Below, piece by piece: positions 18,501 through 19,781 of a stretch of 19,781 bases of DNA. Both the position numbers and the translations under genes were made by a program. Each line of letters begins with the position of its first letter. The first letter of the stretch is position 1. The DNA is from Zygnema cylindricum (Eukaryota > Streptophyta > Zygnematophyceae > Zygnematales > Zygnemataceae): contig JBBHKE010001931.1 of the NCBI GenBank assembly GCA_037447655.1, positions 1-19,781 on the forward strand. The letters are read 5' to 3'. The notes below the pieces were generated by a model. The model did no database searches and was not told where the DNA came from. It was given only the letters and a program-made list of their open reading frames with translations.

Positions 18501-19074
18501 GGTTTTGTCGAGATCACCGTCTCAATGGGGCAGTGGTGGAGGAACTCGTACCACACTATAAAGAAGGTAGTTGTACCTTCGGTTGTGATGTGAGGTACCC
18601 ACGGAGACGACGGTCCTCCCTGTGACTCTTGGCATGTGAGGAGTCATGTTAATGGTTTGTTTTGACAAATGTACACCGCTCATCGTTATTAGCGTTAAAG
18701 ATTTATTAGTGTTAATGTGGAATTAGAATTAATAATACTAATTTAGTGCAAGGAGACGTGCAGATTGTAGTCCACGTCCTTAAATAATGTTGTTTGTTAA
18801 CTCTATTTTGTGATTTTTAGCCTAAACAAACAATTGACCAAATTAGTGTTATTAACACTGATAACGATGAGTGGTGTAGTTTGGTAAAAATGAGAAAAAA
18901 CCAAACATTCAAACCTTTTTTTTTGGCAAAAACTTAACGAAATATTGTGGGTGGGTGATATTTTTGGTCGGAAAAGCTTTGGAAGTACTCAAGGCAAAAG
19001 TGGAGGATGAAGAGGCGGCGAATCAGAAAAGGAGTTTGTCTGTTTTACAGCGAGGGTTTTCTGCTGTTTTTTAA
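12012..19074 (+). CDS. RH1: DEAD-box ATP-dependent RNA helicase RH1 (DDX51/Dbp6 family), complete
   Basis: This gene encodes an RNA-dependent ATPase of the Dbp6/DDX51/RH1 family, which works in the nucleolus on early 60S pre-ribosomes (family knowledge). Exons are 12012-12586, 14024-14258, 14852-15109, 15213-15370, 15978-16122, 16383-16570, 17344-17548, 18461-18566 and 18977-19074, ending in TAA. They join to 1968 nt, 655 residues. Motifs are [10 protein letters not shown] with the Q-motif Gln209, ATGSGKT (231-237), PTRDLA (263-268), TPGR (334-337), DESD (359-362), SAT (416-418), IVFTAS (481-486), TRGMDV (541-546) and [10 protein letters not shown] (566-575). The ATG at 12012 follows an in-frame TAA at 11997-11999. 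Residues 1-190 are a Lys/Glu-rich leader with PKKRKRGKK, a likely nuclear or nucleolar signal. It is longer than Arabidopsis RH1 (about 520 residues), mainly at the N terminus. Confidence 0.94.
12587..14023 (+). other. RH1 intron 1, 1437 nt
   Basis: The donor is GTGAGT and the acceptor GTGGCAG. Apart from two TTTTAGGG-like motifs near the donor and short AT-rich or TG-rich stretches, I see nothing. Open frames such as 13417-13701 have no recognisable protein features. Protein homology joins exon 1 directly to exon 2. Confidence 0.75.
14024..16122 (+). CDS. RH1: RH1 exons 2 to 5: RecA-like domain 1
   Basis: Exon 2 (14024-14258) holds the Q-motif region, Walker A (ATGSGKT) and PTRDLALQ. Exon 3 (14852-15109) holds [10 protein letters not shown]. 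Exon 4 (15213-15370) opens with [18 protein letters not shown], so motif II is DESD rather than DEAD or DETD. Exon 5 (15978-16122) holds [14 protein letters not shown] and then [12 protein letters not shown]. Exon phases are 2-0, 0-0, 0-2 and 2-0. A family-typical insert lies between motif II and SAT (about residues 370-410), Ser- and charge-rich here. Intron 3 is only 103 nt, while intron 4 ends in a minisatellite against exon 5. Confidence 0.93.
14410..14474 (+). repeat. 65-bp dispersed repeat, copy in RH1 intron 2
   Basis: Partner of 8940-9004. Weaker relatives of the TTTCTTTACTCTAATAGTGA core appear near 90-122, 16965-17010 and 17865-17915, all on the plus strand. Confidence 0.7.
14673..14704. 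repeat. 32-bp near-perfect palindrome in RH1 intron 2
   Basis: The halves CAACCGATGTTGCAAC and ATTGCAACATTGGTTG are reverse complements with two mismatches in 16 and no spacer. It lies 148 nt before exon 3. Confidence 0.7.
15728..15976 (+). repeat. Three-copy minisatellite against the RH1 exon 5 acceptor
   Basis: Copies start with GATTTTGTCTCC at 15728, with the same at 15803, and with GATTTTGTATCC at 15899. Each then has a CAGTTA..CTGGTTGACTCAACCATCA-type core and TTTTTTGGAGAG. Copy 2 holds an insert of about 20 bp, so the periods are 75 and 96. The third copy runs into the acceptor GAAAACAG at 15970-15977. Confidence 0.85.
16175..16345 (+). repeat. G-run and T-run rich intron 5 of RH1
   Basis: The intron has about a dozen runs of three or more G, including one of eight near 16260, alternating with T-rich blocks. 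GGGCTTTTCTTTGG-like units recur. The last block, TTTTAGGGTTTTTCAG, lies about 40 nt before the acceptor at 16382. The sense RNA has clear quadruplex-forming potential. The intron is 260 nt. Confidence 0.75.
16383..19074 (+). CDS. RH1: RH1 exons 6 to 9: RecA-like domain 2 and C-terminal tail
   Basis: Exon 6 (16383-16570) encodes [20 protein letters not shown] and [10 protein letters not shown]. Exon 7 (17344-17548) encodes [20 protein letters not shown] and [19 protein letters not shown]. Exon 8 (18461-18566) encodes the family tail [15 protein letters not shown]. Exon 9 (18977-19074) encodes [20 protein letters not shown] and ends GFSAVF-stop. The Ala codon at the exon 8/9 junction is split 1+2 (GAAG then CTTTGG), which fixes the acceptor at 18976. 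Catalytic arginines of motif VI are present. Confidence 0.92.
16571..17343 (+). other. RH1 intron 6, 773 nt
   Basis: The donor is GTATGT and the acceptor TTGGTCAG, preceded by a strong T-rich tract (about 17300-17335). It contains a weak relative of the 65-bp dispersed repeat near 16965-17010 and AT-rich sequence, with no coding signal. Confidence 0.7.
18032..18110 (+). repeat. Degenerate telomere-like TTTTAGGG motifs in RH1 intron 7
   Basis: TTTTTAGGGT, TTTTTTAGGTTT, TTTAGGGTTTTCTTAGG and GGGTTATAAGGGTTT follow one another on the sense strand. Similar pieces occur at 12634-12645 and 12701-12713 in intron 1 and at 16330-16342 in intron 5. Confidence 0.6.
18276..18455 (+). repeat. Degenerate short repeats before RH1 exon 8
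   Basis: GCTCATAATGTCATTGTTAT recurs in altered form near 18299, 18350, 18387 and 18435, mixing CATTGTTATA, TAGTGCT and CTCATAA words. The array ends beside the acceptor TGGTTTGCAG (18451-18460). Confidence 0.6.
18672..18878 (+). mobile_element. 207-bp MITE-like element with 27-bp terminal inverted repeats, RH1 intron 8
   Basis: The ends TACACCGCTCATCGTTATTA (18672) and the complement of 18852-18878 match over 27 bp with three differences. The outermost TA on each side may be a TA target-site duplication, as for Tc1/mariner-type MITEs. There is no coding capacity. Related sequence occurs at 10091-10184 and 6950-7004. Confidence 0.8.
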
Positions 19075-19268
19075 CCCAGGAGTTCAGTAATTTCGTGAAG
19101 AAAATTTGTACTTTGAGAAGAAAAACATGCTAAAAAATATAATATTTTGACAAGGAAACATGTTGAAATTTGTATTTTGACAAGAAAAAAAAGAAAATAG
19201 AAGTAGAACAAGAAAACAACGAAGAAAGAAAAACTAGAAGAACAAGAGAAGAGAAAGAAAAAGAAGAA

Positions 19269-19304
19269 GACGGAAAAGAAGACGGAAAAGAAGACGGAAA
19301 AGAA
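19269..19304 (+). repeat. 3 x 12-bp tandem repeat in a purine tract
   Basis: Three perfect copies of GACGGAAAAGAA lie within a polypurine stretch downstream of the RH1 stop codon. Confidence 0.9.
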
Positions 19305-19354
19305 GAACAAGAGAAGAAAAAGAAGGGAACAAAAAAAAAAGATCAAAATAGATG

Positions 19355-19360
19355 AATAAA
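19355..19360 (+). terminator. Candidate polyadenylation signal of RH1
   Basis: AATAAA lies 281 nt after the RH1 stop. A second AATAAA-rich stretch follows near 19472. Plant poly(A) signals are loose, so either or neither may be used. Confidence 0.35.
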
Positions 19361-19745
19361 ATGTTAAATTGATGCTAAGCTTTGGTTATATAACATGGCA
19401 ATCTAGATATTCCATTTTTTTACTTCTGACTCATGATTGACACGGTTGTGGTTAGTAGCTTATCATCTAAACAATAAATAATAATGATATACAATGATTA
19501 TTGTCCATAACGGAGCCTTTTTCACCTTATCTGCTTAACAGTTTGAATCTTATGTAAACCTCTTTATGTCTCTGTGTTTGAGTATTTTACTTAACAGCGG
19601 GAAAGCTATTTATTCCTGTGTACATCCTGAGTTTGTTTTTTTGGAAAACTTTAGAAGCCCCTGAAAAATCCTATAGAACCCTAAAAGACCTGGTAAGATG
19701 TTTGGGCATGAAGATTGTCAAAGTTCAAATATGCAGACACCATGA

Positions 19746-19749
<4 letters not shown>

Positions 19750-19781
<32 letters not shown>
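19750..19781. repeat. (GA)n microsatellite at the right edge
   Basis: A GA dinucleotide run of 32 bases continues to the last base of the window, mirroring the one at the left edge. Confidence 0.97.

Larger units (their letters stand above)
19075..19781 (+). other. Region downstream of RH1
   Basis: This region holds the 3' UTR and intergenic DNA. A 160-bp A/G-rich tract (about 19185-19345) includes three perfect GACGGAAAAGAA units (19269-19304). No gene is visible on either strand up to the right edge. Confidence 0.7.

Noticed and set aside
19071-19355. Phe-rich and Lys/Glu-rich frames at the right end
   Set aside because: They are the two strands of a polypurine tract after the RH1 stop codon, not genes.

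Overview
The window is a piece of nuclear DNA from a green plant, moderately AT-rich by eye. It holds two intron-bearing housekeeping genes arranged head to head. Every coding exon has GT..AG borders and the splice phases are consistent throughout. The plant assignment rests on three things: a chloroplast-type copper ATPase with a long Ser/Arg-rich leader and a Gly-rich linker, a plant RH1-like helicase, and a telo-box plus TTTAGGG-like motifs. Introns of roughly 0.1 to 1.5 kb do not settle the lineage. A bryophyte, lycophyte or streptophyte alga is possible, but I cannot name the species. Nothing prokaryotic, viral or CRISPR-like is present.

The left half, about 295 to 11093 on the minus strand, carries the first 13 coding exons of a P1B-1 Cu(+) ATPase, best matched to PAA1/HMA6 of the chloroplast envelope. 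The exons encode, in order, a plastid leader, a GMSCGGC metal-binding domain, transmembrane helices, the TGEP actuator loop, the CPC transport motif and the DKTGT phosphorylation site. The gene leaves the window at its left edge, so the nucleotide-binding domain and the last helices are missing.

The right half, 12012 to 19074 on the plus strand, is a complete nine-exon gene for a 655-residue DEAD-box RNA helicase of the RH1/DDX51/Dbp6 family, which acts in 60S ribosome assembly. The two start codons lie 918 bp apart across a shared divergent promoter region. That region has a TATA-like site and a telo-box placed for the helicase gene. The two products have no known joint pathway.

The unusual material is in the introns. 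PAA1 intron 12 carries a 1.1-kb foldback element. PAA1 intron 5 has a second, still-open copy of the end of exon 5. PAA1 intron 2 has a tandem duplication that copies the exon 2 splice donor, and intron 6 has a 7-bp satellite. RH1 has a 75 to 96-bp minisatellite against exon 5, a G-run-rich intron 5 and a 207-bp MITE-like element in intron 8. Both window ends are (GA)n tracts. I found no undescribed multi-gene system. The leads most worth following are splice-level ones in PAA1: a possible short copper-chaperone product through intron 3, and the duplicated exon 5 segment.
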